A DNA stretch of 64,000 bases from JAENVU01 sp963756815 (GCA_963756815.1 CAVWPR010000061.1:1-64000); one strand, 5' to 3'; counted from the stretch's first letter, positions 18,608 through 27,462 are shown. A program made the numbers and translations. Notes: a model not told the origin generated them from the sequence alone.

Positions 18608-19675
18608 ATGGTGACGAGCATCGAGCACCTGACACCCGAGTACCTGACGACGGCGCTCGGCGCCGTCGTGGTCGAGCGGACGGTCGAGCCGGTCGGGGTG
18701 GGCGTCGGGCTCATCGGTCAGCTGTACCGCGTGACCCCCACGTACGCCGAGGGCGCCACGGGACCCGTCAGCGTCATCGCCAAGCTCCCGGGCGCGACCG
18801 AGGAGTCGCGCTTCGTCGCGATGGTCCTCAACATGTACCAGAAGGAATGCGGCTTCTACCGCGAGCTCGCGGCGACGAGCGGCACGCTCCCGCCCGCGTC
18901 CCACCACGTGACGTTCGAGCCCGAGAGCCACGACTTCGTGCTGCTGCTCGACGACGTCGGCCACCACCGTCAGGCCGACCAGATCGACGGCATCGGGCTC
19001 GCCGACGCGGAGATCGCGGTCCGGGCGCTCGCCCATCTGAACGCCACCTGGTGGGAGCACCCGGACCTGCTCGCGAGCCCGTACGTCCGCCCACTCAACG
19101 AGTCGCCGTTCCCCGAGGCCGTGGCGATGAGCTACGACGCCGCGTGGCCCGTCGCGCTCGATGCCTACGGCTCGATGATGTCGGACGAGATCAAGGACTT
19201 CGGCGCGCGCTACTCGGGTCTCTTCCCGTGGTTCTGCGACCGGCTCTGCGAGGCGCCCGTGACCCTGACCCACGGCGACTGGCGGGGCGACAACCTCTTC
19301 TTCACCGGCGACCCGGACGTCCCGCTGATCGCGGTCGACTGGCAGCTCATCTCCGTGGCCAAGGGCGTGAAGGACTTCACCTACTTCGTCACGCAGTCCC
19401 TCCGCGCCGAGGACCGCGCCGCGCACGAGGAGGGCCTGCTGCGCATCTGGCTCGACGAGCTGCGCGCCGAGGGCGTCGGCGGCTACGAGTTCGACCAGGC
19501 GTGGGCGGACTACCGCCTGAGCGTCGCGTGGGCGTTCGTGTACCCGGTCGTCGCGACGTCGACGCTCGACGCGGCCGACGAGCGCGGCGCCGCCCTCACC
19601 CGCTCGATGATCGAGCGGTCCGTGGCGGCCATCGAACACCTCTCCGCTTTGGAGCTCGTTCCTCGCTCCACCTGA
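18608..19675 (+). CDS. EcKinase-like phosphotransferase (APH superfamily)
   Basis: A 355-residue kinase-fold protein of the ecdysteroid-kinase/CHK-like group. Seen are the Lys-bearing strand SVIAKLPG, ERGFYREL-like helix ECGFYRELA, FVLLLDDVG in the hinge, the catalytic loop LTHGDWRGDNLFF and the metal-binding IAVDWQLISVAKGVKDFTYF. Actinobacterial members often sit with sterol or fatty-acid catabolism genes, but their substrates are unknown. An AGGAGGGAC ribosome site precedes the ATG. It is more distant from the phosphotransferase at 43-1098 than a paralogue from recent duplication would be. Confidence 0.85.
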   Translation: MVTSIEHLTPEYLTTALGAVVVERTVEPVGVGVGLIGQLYRVTPTYAEGATGPVSVIAKLPGATEESRFVAMVLNMYQKECGFYRELAATSGTLPPASHHVTFEPESHDFVLLLDDVGHHRQADQIDGIGLADAEIAVRALAHLNATWWEHPDLLASPYVRPLNESPFPEAVAMSYDAAWPVALDAYGSMMSDEIKDFGARYSGLFPWFCDRLCEAPVTLTHGDWRGDNLFFTGDPDVPLIAVDWQLISVAKGVKDFTYFVTQSLRAEDRAAHEEGLLRIWLDELRAEGVGGYEFDQAWADYRLSVAWAFVYPVVATSTLDAADERGAALTRSMIERSVAAIEHLSALELVPRST

Positions 19676-19725
19676 GGCGCACCGGCTCCCGACGCTCGAG
19701 CGACGATCGGCCGAGGTCGCTGCGC

Positions 19726-20805
19726 TCAGTACTCGTGGCAGTCGCGTTCGGTCGTGTCGACGTGGTCCTCGAACTCGATCACGCCGAGCTCGGTGAAGCG
19801 GTCGCGCAGCCAGCCGTCGCGCCCGTCGAGCAGGCCCAGCTTCTTGCAGTTCGGCACGATCTTGGCGAAGAGCATCCGTTGGAAGAGGACATCCTCCTCG
19901 GTCTGCTGGCGCACGAAGTACGGGACGATCGCGCGCGGCGCGATCCCGAGCCGCTCCCACACCTCCTGGTGGAGGAACCGGTCGCGCATCCTCACCGCGG
20001 CCTCGAAGACGAACTCCTGGCGCTCACGGAGCTCGGCACCGGAGAGGTCGGCGTAGGCCTCCTGGAGGCTGAGCACCCCGAACGCGACGTGACGCGCCTC
20101 GTCCGACATCACGTAGCGCAGCAGCTGCTTGAGCAGCGGCTCGGTCGACGTCTGGTACATCGAGCCGAATGCAGCGAGCGCGAGCCCCTCCACCATGATC
20201 TGCATGCCGAGGTAGGTGATGTCCCACCGGGAGTCGGCGAGGATGTCGTCGATGAGCGCGCCCAGGTGCGCGTTCATCGGGTACCGAGTCTCGAGCTTCT
20301 CGTCGAGGTAGCGCCCGAAGACCTCCACATGACGCGCCTCGTCCATCACCTGCGTCGACGCGTAGTACTTGGCGTCGATCCACGGCACCGTCTCGACGAT
20401 GCGCGCCGTGCAGAGCAACGCACCTTGCTCGCCGTGGAGGAACTGGCTCGCCCGGTGCGCGAGGTTCTCGACCGCGTACCGCTGGAACTCCCGCTCACCC
20501 CACGACGCGACCGGCGACCCCTTCTCGGCCATGAGCCGGCGCACGTACTTCATCCGCGCGTCGCGGTCGCCGAGCTCCATGGCGGTGCGCTCGGGATCCA
20601 CGTCGGTGGACCAGTCGAGATCGGTGGAGCCGTTCCACTGCCCGGTCTTCGCCCGCTCGTAGAGCTTCTCGAGCTGGGGCCGCTGCCCCTTGCCGTAGTC
20701 CCACGTGAACGTCGCGTCGACATGGGCCGGCACCGTGTGCAGCACCTCGTCCGGATCGGCGTTGACGACCGCGAGGATCGCGTCGACGTCGTCGAGGTCG
20801 GGCAT
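19726..20805 (-). CDS. Ferritin-like diiron domain protein
   Basis: A 359-residue helical protein. Two diiron half-sites are visible: a Glu in FLHGEQGALL paired with MDEARHVEVF, and a Glu in MIVEGLALAAF-like IMVEGLALAAF paired with MSDEARHVAFGV, giving the E, ExxH twofold pattern of ferritin/ribonucleotide-reductase R2-like oxygenases. The start at 20805 is chosen because GGGGAG lies upstream; an ATG at 20877 has none. The function is unknown. It is the second diiron protein in the window and is unrelated in sequence to the AurF type at 11913. Confidence 0.82.
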   Translation of the reverse strand: MPDLDDVDAILAVVNADPDEVLHTVPAHVDATFTWDYGKGQRPQLEKLYERAKTGQWNGSTDLDWSTDVDPERTAMELGDRDARMKYVRRLMAEKGSPVASWGEREFQRYAVENLAHRASQFLHGEQGALLCTARIVETVPWIDAKYYASTQVMDEARHVEVFGRYLDEKLETRYPMNAHLGALIDDILADSRWDITYLGMQIMVEGLALAAFGSMYQTSTEPLLKQLLRYVMSDEARHVAFGVLSLQEAYADLSGAELRERQEFVFEAAVRMRDRFLHQEVWERLGIAPRAIVPYFVRQQTEEDVLFQRMLFAKIVPNCKKLGLLDGRDGWLRDRFTELGVIEFEDHVDTTERDCHEY

Positions 20806-20910
20806 GCGGCGCTCCCCTGCTCGATGGTGGGCCGTCACGGCACCGTACGGTCGGGCGCGGCGAGGGTCAATCACCACGACCGGGGCCCCGGCTCCCGCCC
20901 CGGTTCCCGC

Positions 20911-21438
20911 TCAGAGGATCCGCTGCATCAGCACGAGGTCGAGCCAGCGGTCGAACTTGCGGCCGACCTCGGGCATCCGGGCCACGACCACGAAGCCGAG
21001 CCGCTCGTGGAACGCGACCGATTCCACGTTGGCGGCATCGACGGCCGCGACCATCACGTGGACCTGGGCCCGGCGGGCGTGCTCGACCAGCTCGTCGAGG
21101 AGCATCCGCCCGAGACCCCGGCCCCAGTGGTCCTCGTCGATGTGGATCGTGTGCTCCACCGTGTGCCGGTACCCGGGCCACTTCCCGTCCCCACGGAAGC
21201 TCGCGTACGACGCGAAGCCGACGACCGTCCCCTCGATCTCGACGACGAGCACCGGGTACCCGGCGCGCTGCTGGGCGCGGTACCAGGTCATGCGCTCCCG
21301 CAGCGTCTCCGGCTTCTCCGTCCAGGCGACGGTCGTCGTGGGGATGAGCGCGTTGTAGAGGTCACGGACCACGGGCATGTCGCCGTCGAGCGCGGTCCGC
21401 ACCCGGTAGTCGGGAGCACCGTGTCGCTCCGGACCCAT
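20911..21438 (-). CDS. GNAT family N-acetyltransferase, Pat/MddA-like
   Basis: A 175-residue acetyltransferase. Characteristic are TTTVAWTEKPETLRERMTWY near residues 35-55, EHTIHIDEDHWGRGLGRML (acetyl-CoA pyrophosphate loop, GRGLGRML) and DAANVESVAFHERLGFV. This layout matches phosphinothricin/methionine-sulfone acetyltransferases, which N-acetylate amino-acid analogues. The ATG at 21438 follows GAGGAGGAG. Broad-spectrum housekeeping use is more likely than resistance to a specific compound. Confidence 0.82.
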   Translation of the reverse strand: MGPERHGAPDYRVRTALDGDMPVVRDLYNALIPTTTVAWTEKPETLRERMTWYRAQQRAGYPVLVVEIEGTVVGFASYASFRGDGKWPGYRHTVEHTIHIDEDHWGRGLGRMLLDELVEHARRAQVHVMVAAVDAANVESVAFHERLGFVVVARMPEVGRKFDRWLDLVLMQRIL

Positions 21439-21540
21439 GCGCGTGCTCCTCCTCGGGCGGGCGCCGGTGCTTCGGGCGGCGCGTTGCCGGACGCGGCACC
21501 GTACGATCCCGCCGGTCACCGGTCTACCAGGAGGAACGTC

Positions 21541-22347
21541 GTGGAGCTACGCGACGCACACGTCGTCGTGACCGGCGCGAGCCGAGGGATCGGGCACGCG
21601 CTCGCCGGTGTCCTCCTCGACCGGGACGCGCGTGTGTCGCTCGTCGCGCGTGATGCGGGTGCGCTCGACGCGACGGTCCGGGCCGCCGGCGACGAGCGGG
21701 CGGGCGCGTTCCCGTGCGACCTCGCGGACGGCGCCGCCGTCGACGGGTTGCTGGCGCGCATCGAGGCCGCGCGCGGACCGATCGACGTGCTCGTCAACAA
21801 CGCCGGCGTCGACCACACCGGCGCCTTCGGCGCGATGACCGCCTCCGAGCTGCGCACGGTCGTGGGCGTCAACCTCCTCGCCACCGCTGAGCTGTGCCGT
21901 CAGGTGCTGCCGTCGATGACCGCGCGCCGGCGGGGCCACATCGTGAACGTGTCGAGCATCGGTGGCTCGCTGGCCAGCGCCGGTCTCGTCGCGTATTGCG
22001 CGACCAAGGCGGGCGTGAACCAGCTGACGGCCGGTCTGCGCGCGGAGCTCAAGGGCACGGGCGTGGGCACCACGCTGGTGGAGATCGGTCCCGTCGCCAC
22101 CGGGATGATGGACGACGTCCGCGCCTACGGTCCGACCGCGGCCTCGGTGCGCCGCCTCGAACGGGCCGGGCTCGCCCCGGAGCTCGATCCGCGCGCGGTC
22201 GCCGCGGCGATGGCCGGCGCGATCACGTCGGGCCGTCGCCACCTCCGCCTGCCGCGTCGTCAGGCCCCGGTGTCGATGATCGCCGAGGCGCCCCGCCGTG
22301 TCGGCGAGTGGCTCACCCTCGGGCTGGACCCCCGCGCGACCTCCTGA
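21541..22347 (+). CDS. Short-chain dehydrogenase/reductase
   Basis: A 268-residue SDR. The cofactor loop is VTGASRGIGHAL near the N-terminus, DVLVNNAGVDHTGAFG follows, the catalytic Ser is in VNVSSIGGS and the catalytic pair in YCATKAG. No acidic residue closes the second strand and an Arg is present (LVARDAG), which favours NADP. A perfect AGGAGGAA lies before the GTG at 21541. The substrate cannot be read from sequence. Confidence 0.93.
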   Translation: MELRDAHVVVTGASRGIGHALAGVLLDRDARVSLVARDAGALDATVRAAGDERAGAFPCDLADGAAVDGLLARIEAARGPIDVLVNNAGVDHTGAFGAMTASELRTVVGVNLLATAELCRQVLPSMTARRRGHIVNVSSIGGSLASAGLVAYCATKAGVNQLTAGLRAELKGTGVGTTLVEIGPVATGMMDDVRAYGPTAASVRRLERAGLAPELDPRAVAAAMAGAITSGRRHLRLPRRQAPVSMIAEAPRRVGEWLTLGLDPRATS

Positions 22348-22381
22348 CCCACGGAATCGGCTCGCAGAGATGCGCAAGAAT

Positions 22382-22395
22382 GCGCAGATCTGCGC
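22382..22395. repeat. Palindrome between convergent genes
   Basis: GCGCAGATCTGCGC is a perfect 14-base palindrome in the 66-base gap between the SDR gene and a convergent LLM gene. It is followed by a run similar to one at 62400-62445. No T-run follows, so it is not a clear terminator. Confidence 0.5.
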
Positions 22396-22413
22396 GTGGG
22401 TTCGTCGCCGGGC

Positions 22414-23430
22414 TCACCGGAAGCCGGCGAGGACCTTCGACCACCGCTCGGGGTCCGACTGGTACGGCGCGTAGAACGACAACCGGTCGACGACGTCGCC
22501 GTACCGGCCGAGCAGCAGGGACGGGATCTCCTCCGGCTCACCGACGACCGCGAAAGTCTCGAGGATCTCGTCGTCGATCAGCTCGCCCATCTCGACCCAC
22601 TTGCCCTCCTTCGACAAGCGGTTGAGATCGGTCTGCAGGTCGCCCCAACCGTGGAGCTCGAGCACCCCGCGGTACGCAGGCGTCGAGCCGTAGAACGCGA
22701 TCTGCTGCTTGGTGCCGGCGCGCGCCTTGGCGACCTCCTCCTCGTTCGTGCCGGTCACGACGAAGAGCGGGCCGGAGAGCTGGAAGTCGGCGCGGGCCTT
22801 GCCCGCCTTCTCCCACCCGCGCTCGAGCGCGGGGATCGTCACCTCGCGCACGTACCGCTCGGTGGTGAAGCCGTGCAGGATGATGCCGTCGCAGACCTCG
22901 CCCGCGACCTCGGTCATCTTCTCGCCGACGGCGGCGAGGAACACCTTGGGCGGCCCGGCGTCGATCGGGCCGGGGTTGAAGAACGGCGTCATGAGCGTGT
23001 GCCGGTAGAACTCGCCCTCGAAGCGCAGCGGCACGCCGTCCTGCCAGTTGGCCCAGATCGCCCGCATCGCGAGCACCAGCTCGCGCATGCGGGCCGCGGG
23101 ATGCGACCACGGCATCGAGAACCGCTTCTCGATGTGCGCCTTGATCTGGCTGCCGAGACCGAGGATGAAGCGGCCGTCGGAGTAGCCCTGCAGGTCCCAC
23201 GCGGTGCTGGCGAGGGTCATCGGGCTGCGGGCGAAGGCGACCGCGATCCCGGTGCCGAGCTCGATCCGATCGGTGTGCTCGGCCGCCACGAGCAGCGGGT
23301 AGAAGGGGTCGTGGCTGGTCTCCGCCGACCACAGGCCGTCGTAGCCGACGTCCTCCTGCGCCTTGGCGGCCGCGCCGATCGCGGCCAGATCGCCCCTGCC
23401 CACCGCGCCGATCCCACCGTCGACCTTCAT
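22414..23430 (-). CDS. LLM class F420-dependent oxidoreductase
   Basis: A 338-residue luciferase-like protein. It shows GYDGLWSAETSHDPFYPL, RIELGTGIAVAFARSPM, the FILGLGSQIKAHIEKRF segment and VFLAAVGEKMTEVAGEVCDGIILHGF, which fits a mycobacterial-type TIGR03617-like F420 subfamily by memory. GGAGGAGG precedes the ATG at 23430. It stands alone between a convergent SDR gene and a divergent nuclease gene. The substrate is unknown. Confidence 0.88.
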   Translation of the reverse strand: MKVDGGIGAVGRGDLAAIGAAAKAQEDVGYDGLWSAETSHDPFYPLLVAAEHTDRIELGTGIAVAFARSPMTLASTAWDLQGYSDGRFILGLGSQIKAHIEKRFSMPWSHPAARMRELVLAMRAIWANWQDGVPLRFEGEFYRHTLMTPFFNPGPIDAGPPKVFLAAVGEKMTEVAGEVCDGIILHGFTTERYVREVTIPALERGWEKAGKARADFQLSGPLFVVTGTNEEEVAKARAGTKQQIAFYGSTPAYRGVLELHGWGDLQTDLNRLSKEGKWVEMGELIDDEILETFAVVGEPEEIPSLLLGRYGDVVDRLSFYAPYQSDPERWSKVLAGFR

Positions 23431-23507
23431 CGTTGCCTCCTCCGGCTCCCGCTGCGTCTCGCCCGGAACCTACCGGGGCCGTCCGCGACCCTGTCGCACC
23501 CCACCGG

Positions 23508-23513
23508 TACCCT
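23508..23513 (+). promoter_or_regulatory. -10 box (TACCCT) of the nuclease gene
   Basis: TACCCT is 6 bases before the ATG at 23520, consistent with a leaderless start. Confidence 0.5.
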
Positions 23514-23519
23514 GAGCGC

Positions 23520-24365
23520 ATGGGAGTAGGAAGACCGACCGGTCTGTCGCCGTCGTCGTTCTCGGCGTTCAAGGACTGCCCGCTCGCGTTCCGGTTCTCC
23601 TACCTCGACCGGCTCCCGCAGCCACCGTCGGCTCCCGCGAGCAAGGGCACCCTGGTGCACCGGGCCCTCGAGCACCTGATGCTGCGTGACCCGGTCGCCC
23701 GGACCCTCCCGAACGCGCTGGCCGACCTCGATCGCGCCCGCGCCGACCTCGCCGGCGATCCCGACTTCACCGGGCTCGAGCTCACGATCGACCAGTGGGA
23801 GGAGTTCCACGCGGAGGCCGAGGTGCTCGTCCGCAAGTACTTCGAGCTCGAGGACCCCACCACGATCGTTCCCATCGGCCTCGAGCTCCGCCTCGCCGCC
23901 ACCATCGGCCGGGTGCAGCTGCGCGGCATCATCGACCGGCTCGAGCTCGACGCCGACGGCGAGCTCGTCGTCACCGACTACAAGACCGGCTCGGTCCCGA
24001 GCGAGCGCTACGAGATCAAGCGCCTCGCCGGCGTCCACATGTACGCCGCGATGGTGCAGCACGTGCTGGGCCGGCGGCCGGTGCGCGTGCAGCTGCTCTA
24101 CCTCTCCAAGCCCGAGGCGATCATCACCACGCCCTCGGAGCAGTCGGTCACCGGGGTCATGCGCAAGACGGACGCGCTGTGGGATGCGATCGGCCGGGCG
24201 TGCGAGCGCGACGACTTCCGACCCCACCCGGGCGTCCTCTGCAACTGGTGTGCGTACAAGGCGTACTGCCCCGAGTACGGCGGCGACCCGCTCCAGGCGG
24301 TCGAGCTGCTCGGCCCCGGCCGCACGATCGAGCCACCGCTGCCGCTGGCCACCACGTCCGCCTAG
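23520..24365 (+). CDS. Solo RecB-family PD-(D/E)XK nuclease with Fe-S cysteines
   Basis: A 281-residue nuclease domain without a helicase. SPSSFSAFKDCPLAFRFSYL at the N-terminus carries the first cysteine, GTLVHRALEHL the conserved His, GIIDRLELD the first acidic residue and VVTDYKTGS the D-x-K core. CNWCAYKAYCPEY supplies three more cysteines. This is the AddB/Cas4-type arrangement in which four Cys hold a 4Fe-4S cluster around the nuclease fold. Standalone actinobacterial proteins of this type are usually annotated RecB family exonuclease; their physiological role is unsettled. No CRISPR or helicase genes are nearby. The PAP2 gene starts one base inside its stop codon. Confidence 0.88.
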   Translation: MGVGRPTGLSPSSFSAFKDCPLAFRFSYLDRLPQPPSAPASKGTLVHRALEHLMLRDPVARTLPNALADLDRARADLAGDPDFTGLELTIDQWEEFHAEAEVLVRKYFELEDPTTIVPIGLELRLAATIGRVQLRGIIDRLELDADGELVVTDYKTGSVPSERYEIKRLAGVHMYAAMVQHVLGRRPVRVQLLYLSKPEAIITTPSEQSVTGVMRKTDALWDAIGRACERDDFRPHPGVLCNWCAYKAYCPEYGGDPLQAVELLGPGRTIEPPLPLATTSA

Positions 24366-24889
24366 TGCACCCCACGGTCGACCGGTTCGACGCCGCCGTC
24401 GAACGCGCCATCGCCAGGGTGCGCTCACCCGCCCTCGACAGCGTCATGTACAGGGTGTCGAGCTCGGCCGACCACAGCCTGATCTGGTTCATCATCGGCA
24501 CGGGCGTGTCGGTGAAGAACGGCGACCTCCGGTTCGCGACGCGCTTCGCCGCCGCGATGGGGCTCGAGTCGGCGGTCACCAACGGTCCGGTGAAGTCGCT
24601 CTTCCGGCGCACGCGCCCGGCGCCGCACGTCGCCGAAGGCCCGCTTCCGTTCGGGATGCGCCGGCCGATCACGTCGTCGTTCCCCTCGGGCCACGCGACC
24701 GCGGCCTTCACGGCCGCAGTGCTGCTCGCCGACCGCCATCCCGGCCCGTGGTACGCGCTCGCCGCCGTCGTCGCCGGCAGCCGCGTCTACGTGAGCATGC
24801 ACCACGCCTCCGACGTCGTGGTCGGCGCCGGCCTCGGCCTCCTGTTCGGTCATGCCGTCGCCCGCTGGGTCGGCACCGCCGGACGCTGA
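24365..24889 (+). CDS. PAP2 family phosphatase
   Basis: A 174-residue phosphatidic-acid-phosphatase-type enzyme. The three PAP2 motifs are present: KSLFRRTRP, SSFPSGHAT and SRVYVSMHHASDV with the catalytic His. Hydrophobic segments near residues 95-130 and 145-165 indicate membrane insertion. The GTG at 24365 overlaps the TAG of the nuclease gene by one base, so translation is coupled. PAP2 enzymes dephosphorylate phosphatidate or polyprenyl phosphates; with WS/DGAT nearby, diacylglycerol supply is a possible role (inference). Confidence 0.88.
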   Translation: MHPTVDRFDAAVERAIARVRSPALDSVMYRVSSSADHSLIWFIIGTGVSVKNGDLRFATRFAAAMGLESAVTNGPVKSLFRRTRPAPHVAEGPLPFGMRRPITSSFPSGHATAAFTAAVLLADRHPGPWYALAAVVAGSRVYVSMHHASDVVVGAGLGLLFGHAVARWVGTAGR

Positions 24890-24974
24890 GCGCCGCAGGC
24901 CGGGTGGCCGGCGGGGAACACGGGTACCGCTCCACTGGTTGACCTGCTCCATGTCCCCCAGCTAAGGAGAGCCG

Positions 24975-25562
24975 ATGACCTCGTCGTTCGGACTGACCTT
25001 CGACTACCGGTGCCCGTTCGCCCGCAACGGCCACGAAGCCGCGGTGAACGCACTGCGCGGCGGCGAGGACCTCGACATCCGGTTCCTGGCGTTCTCACTC
25101 GACCAGGTCCACGTCGAGGAGGGCGAGCCGCCGGTCTGGGAACGGGACCCGGGTGAGTGGGGCACCGGCACGCTCGCGCTGCTGTACGGCATCGCCGTGC
25201 GCGACGAGTTCCCCGACTACTTCCTGGACGCGCACATCGAGCTCTTCGCCCAGCGGCACGATCACGGCCTCAAGCTCGGCCACGAGGACGTGCTCCAGGA
25301 GGCGATCGAGAAGGTCGGCCTCGACGCCGCCGCGGTCAAGGACGCGGCGTGGAGCGGGCGACCGTTGGCCACGCTCGCGGCCGAGCACACGCACCTGGTC
25401 GACCGGTACGCGGTCTTCGGCGTGCCGACGTTCGTCACCGACGACGACGCGGTCTTCGTGCGCTACATGGAGCGGGGCCGTGCCGACGACCTGATGCGCA
25501 CCCTCGACCTGCTCGAGTGGAGCCGGTTGAACGAGTTCAAGCGCACTCGTCTCCCCCGCTGA
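24975..25562 (+). CDS. DsbA family (thioredoxin-fold) protein
   Basis: A 195-residue cytosolic thioredoxin-fold protein. DYRCPFARNG near residue 10 replaces the CxxC motif with a single Cys, as in 2-hydroxychromene-2-carboxylate isomerase and FrnE-like members. The helical insertion spans residues 70-140, and VFGVPTFVTDD is the cis-Pro loop. A strong TAAGGAGA ribosome site precedes the ATG. It is probably a thiol-dependent isomerase or reductase, possibly using mycothiol (inference). The wax synthase gene follows after 27 bases. Confidence 0.85.
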   Translation: MTSSFGLTFDYRCPFARNGHEAAVNALRGGEDLDIRFLAFSLDQVHVEEGEPPVWERDPGEWGTGTLALLYGIAVRDEFPDYFLDAHIELFAQRHDHGLKLGHEDVLQEAIEKVGLDAAAVKDAAWSGRPLATLAAEHTHLVDRYAVFGVPTFVTDDDAVFVRYMERGRADDLMRTLDLLEWSRLNEFKRTRLPR

Positions 25563-25589
25563 CCGACGCCGACGACGAGGAGGCGGGTC

Positions 25590-27002
25590 GTGCGGATGTC
25601 GCCCAGCGAGGCCGTGATGTGGGCGGTCGAGAAGGACCCCGCGCTGCGCTCCGACTTCTGCAACCTCACCGTGCTCGACTCGGTGCCCTCCGAGACACGG
25701 CTGCGCGCTGCCATCGAGCGGGCGATCGTCGCGATCCCCAGACTGGCCGACCGCGTCGTCTCGCCACCGCTGCGCATCGCCGCGCCGGAATGGCGGCCGG
25801 ATCCGACCTTCGACGTCGACTACCACATCCGCCGCATCGCGATCCCGGCGCCCGGGACGATGCGGGACTTCCTCGACGTCGCGCAGATCACGACGGCGCC
25901 ACCCCTCGACCGGTCGCGCCCACTCTGGGAGTTCACCCTCGTCGAGGGCCTCGCCGGGGGGCGGGCCGCGCTCCTGCAGCGCTTGCACCACACGATCACC
26001 GACGGCGTCGGCGGCATGCGCCTCTCGCTGAGCCTCGTCGACCTCGAACGCGAGCCGGCGCCGCAGCCGATCGACGCGGTCCGGGCCGTGGCCGACGAGG
26101 CGGCCGCCGAGCGTCGCGACGGCCACCTCGACGACGCCGTCGACCGTGACTCGCCGCTCGACGTGATCCGCGAGGCGCTCGGCGCGCGCGCCGCGCAGAC
26201 GATCGACCTCGCCCAGCGGGGCGCGGGCGCGACGTTCCATCTCGTCACCCAGCCCCGGCGGATCCCGGAGCGGGTTCGGGGCGCGGCCGAGCTCCTCGGC
26301 TCACTCCGGCGGCAGGTGATCGTCACCGATCGTGGCCATTCGCAGATGTTCGCGGTCCGGTCGCTGGCGCGGCGCTACGACACGCTCGCGATCGAGCTGG
26401 ACCCGCTCCACCGCGCCGGGAAGGCACACGGCGCGAGTCTCAACGACGTGTTCGTCACCGGCGTGACGCGTGCGCTCGCGACGTTCCACCGCGAGTTCGG
26501 CGAGCGTCCCGAGACGCTCCGGATGGCGATGCCCGTGAGCACGCGCACCCGCGGCGACTTCGCCGCGAACCGCTTCGCGCCCAGCCGCGTCGTCGTCCCC
26601 GTCGCGATCGAGGCGGCCGACGAGCACCTCCACGCGATGCACCAAACGCTGCACGGCATCCGGCAGGAACCCGCCCTCGAGGCGGCCGACGTGCTCGCCG
26701 CGCTCACCGCCGGCGTCCCGACCTCGGCGCTGGTGAACCTGCTGCGGGCCCAGACCCGCACCATCGACTTCGCGACCTCGAACCTCCGGGGCAGCCCGGT
26801 CGACCTGTTCCTCGGCGGGGCCCGGATCGAGGCCAGCTATCCGATGGGCCCGCGTGCGGGCGTGCCGTTGAACGTGACCGTGCTGTCGTACTGCGGCGAG
26901 CTGCACCTCGGGATCCACTCCGACCCCGCGGCGCTCGTCGACCCCGAGCTCTTCCTCGACGCCCTCCGCGACGCGTTCGCGGAGCTCACCGCACTCGGCT
27001 GA
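25590..27002 (+). CDS. Wax ester synthase/diacylglycerol acyltransferase (WS/DGAT)
   Basis: A 470-residue bifunctional acyltransferase making wax esters or triacylglycerol from acyl-CoA. The N-terminal MSPSEAVMWAVEKDPAL, the active-site motif LHHTITDGVGGM (HHxxxDG), the PLWEFTLVEGL strand, NDVFVTGVTRALATFH and the C-terminal GVPLNVTVLSYCGELHLGI are all family marks. GAGGAGG lies at a good distance from the GTG at 25590; an ATG two codons later is less well placed. The frame is intact. PAP2 and a DsbA-like gene lie directly upstream, together a plausible lipid-storage locus. Confidence 0.93.
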   Translation: MRMSPSEAVMWAVEKDPALRSDFCNLTVLDSVPSETRLRAAIERAIVAIPRLADRVVSPPLRIAAPEWRPDPTFDVDYHIRRIAIPAPGTMRDFLDVAQITTAPPLDRSRPLWEFTLVEGLAGGRAALLQRLHHTITDGVGGMRLSLSLVDLEREPAPQPIDAVRAVADEAAAERRDGHLDDAVDRDSPLDVIREALGARAAQTIDLAQRGAGATFHLVTQPRRIPERVRGAAELLGSLRRQVIVTDRGHSQMFAVRSLARRYDTLAIELDPLHRAGKAHGASLNDVFVTGVTRALATFHREFGERPETLRMAMPVSTRTRGDFAANRFAPSRVVVPVAIEAADEHLHAMHQTLHGIRQEPALEAADVLAALTAGVPTSALVNLLRAQTRTIDFATSNLRGSPVDLFLGGARIEASYPMGPRAGVPLNVTVLSYCGELHLGIHSDPAALVDPELFLDALRDAFAELTALG

Positions 27003-27112
27003 CACCTCGGCTCCTCCGCTCGGATGTGCCGAGCGCCGCTGCGTCGGGATGCTCCGGAGCTGCTCGCCTCCGCTCGTTCCTCGCTCCGGCTCGGGAAGCG
27101 TCGATGTCGTGA

Positions 27113-27462
27113 CTACGGACGTCGTCTCGCCGGGCTGGGCGGGGCGACCGCGTCGAGCCACTCCTCGTGACCGGGGTCCCGCCAGCGCCGATGCAGGCAC
27201 CGTGTCCGGCCGTCGACCACGTAGAGGTGCAGGGTCGGCGCGTCGTCCGCGAGCTCGAGGATCTCGCCGGCGCGGCGTGGGGGGCGCCGTCGGCGAGCAG
27301 GTCCGCCAACGCGACGACGGAGACGACCCGACACCGGCAGTCCGGGCAGGCCGACGTGGTGGCCTGCTCCAGACCCTCGGTGAGGGCGAGGAACGCGGCG
27401 GCCTCGACGGGGTCGAGGTCGACGGCCCGACCCTCGTCGTCGACGATGCTCAGATCGGCCAT
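27113..27462 (-). CDS. Hypothetical small protein with CxxC motif, frameshifted
   Basis: Not recognised. About 115 residues: the N-terminus MADLSIVDDEGRAVDLDP is followed by LTEGLEQATTSACPDCRCRVVSV with a CPDCRC metal-binding or redox motif. The C-terminus, in another frame, has ILELADDAPTLHLYVVDGRTRCLHRRW and a further Cys. The join is near 27280 at a run of six C, a natural slippage point. GGGAG precedes the ATG at 27462. The gene is divergent from the quinone oxidoreductase. Confidence 0.6.

Noticed and set aside
20911..21438. A dedicated phosphinothricin resistance gene
   Set aside because: Sequence fits the broader Pat/MddA acetyltransferase group, and no biosynthetic or resistance cluster surrounds it.
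27002..27112. A possible gene in the gap after the wax synthase
   Set aside because: Only low-complexity CTCCGCTCG-type sequence is present, with no start signal or conserved protein.
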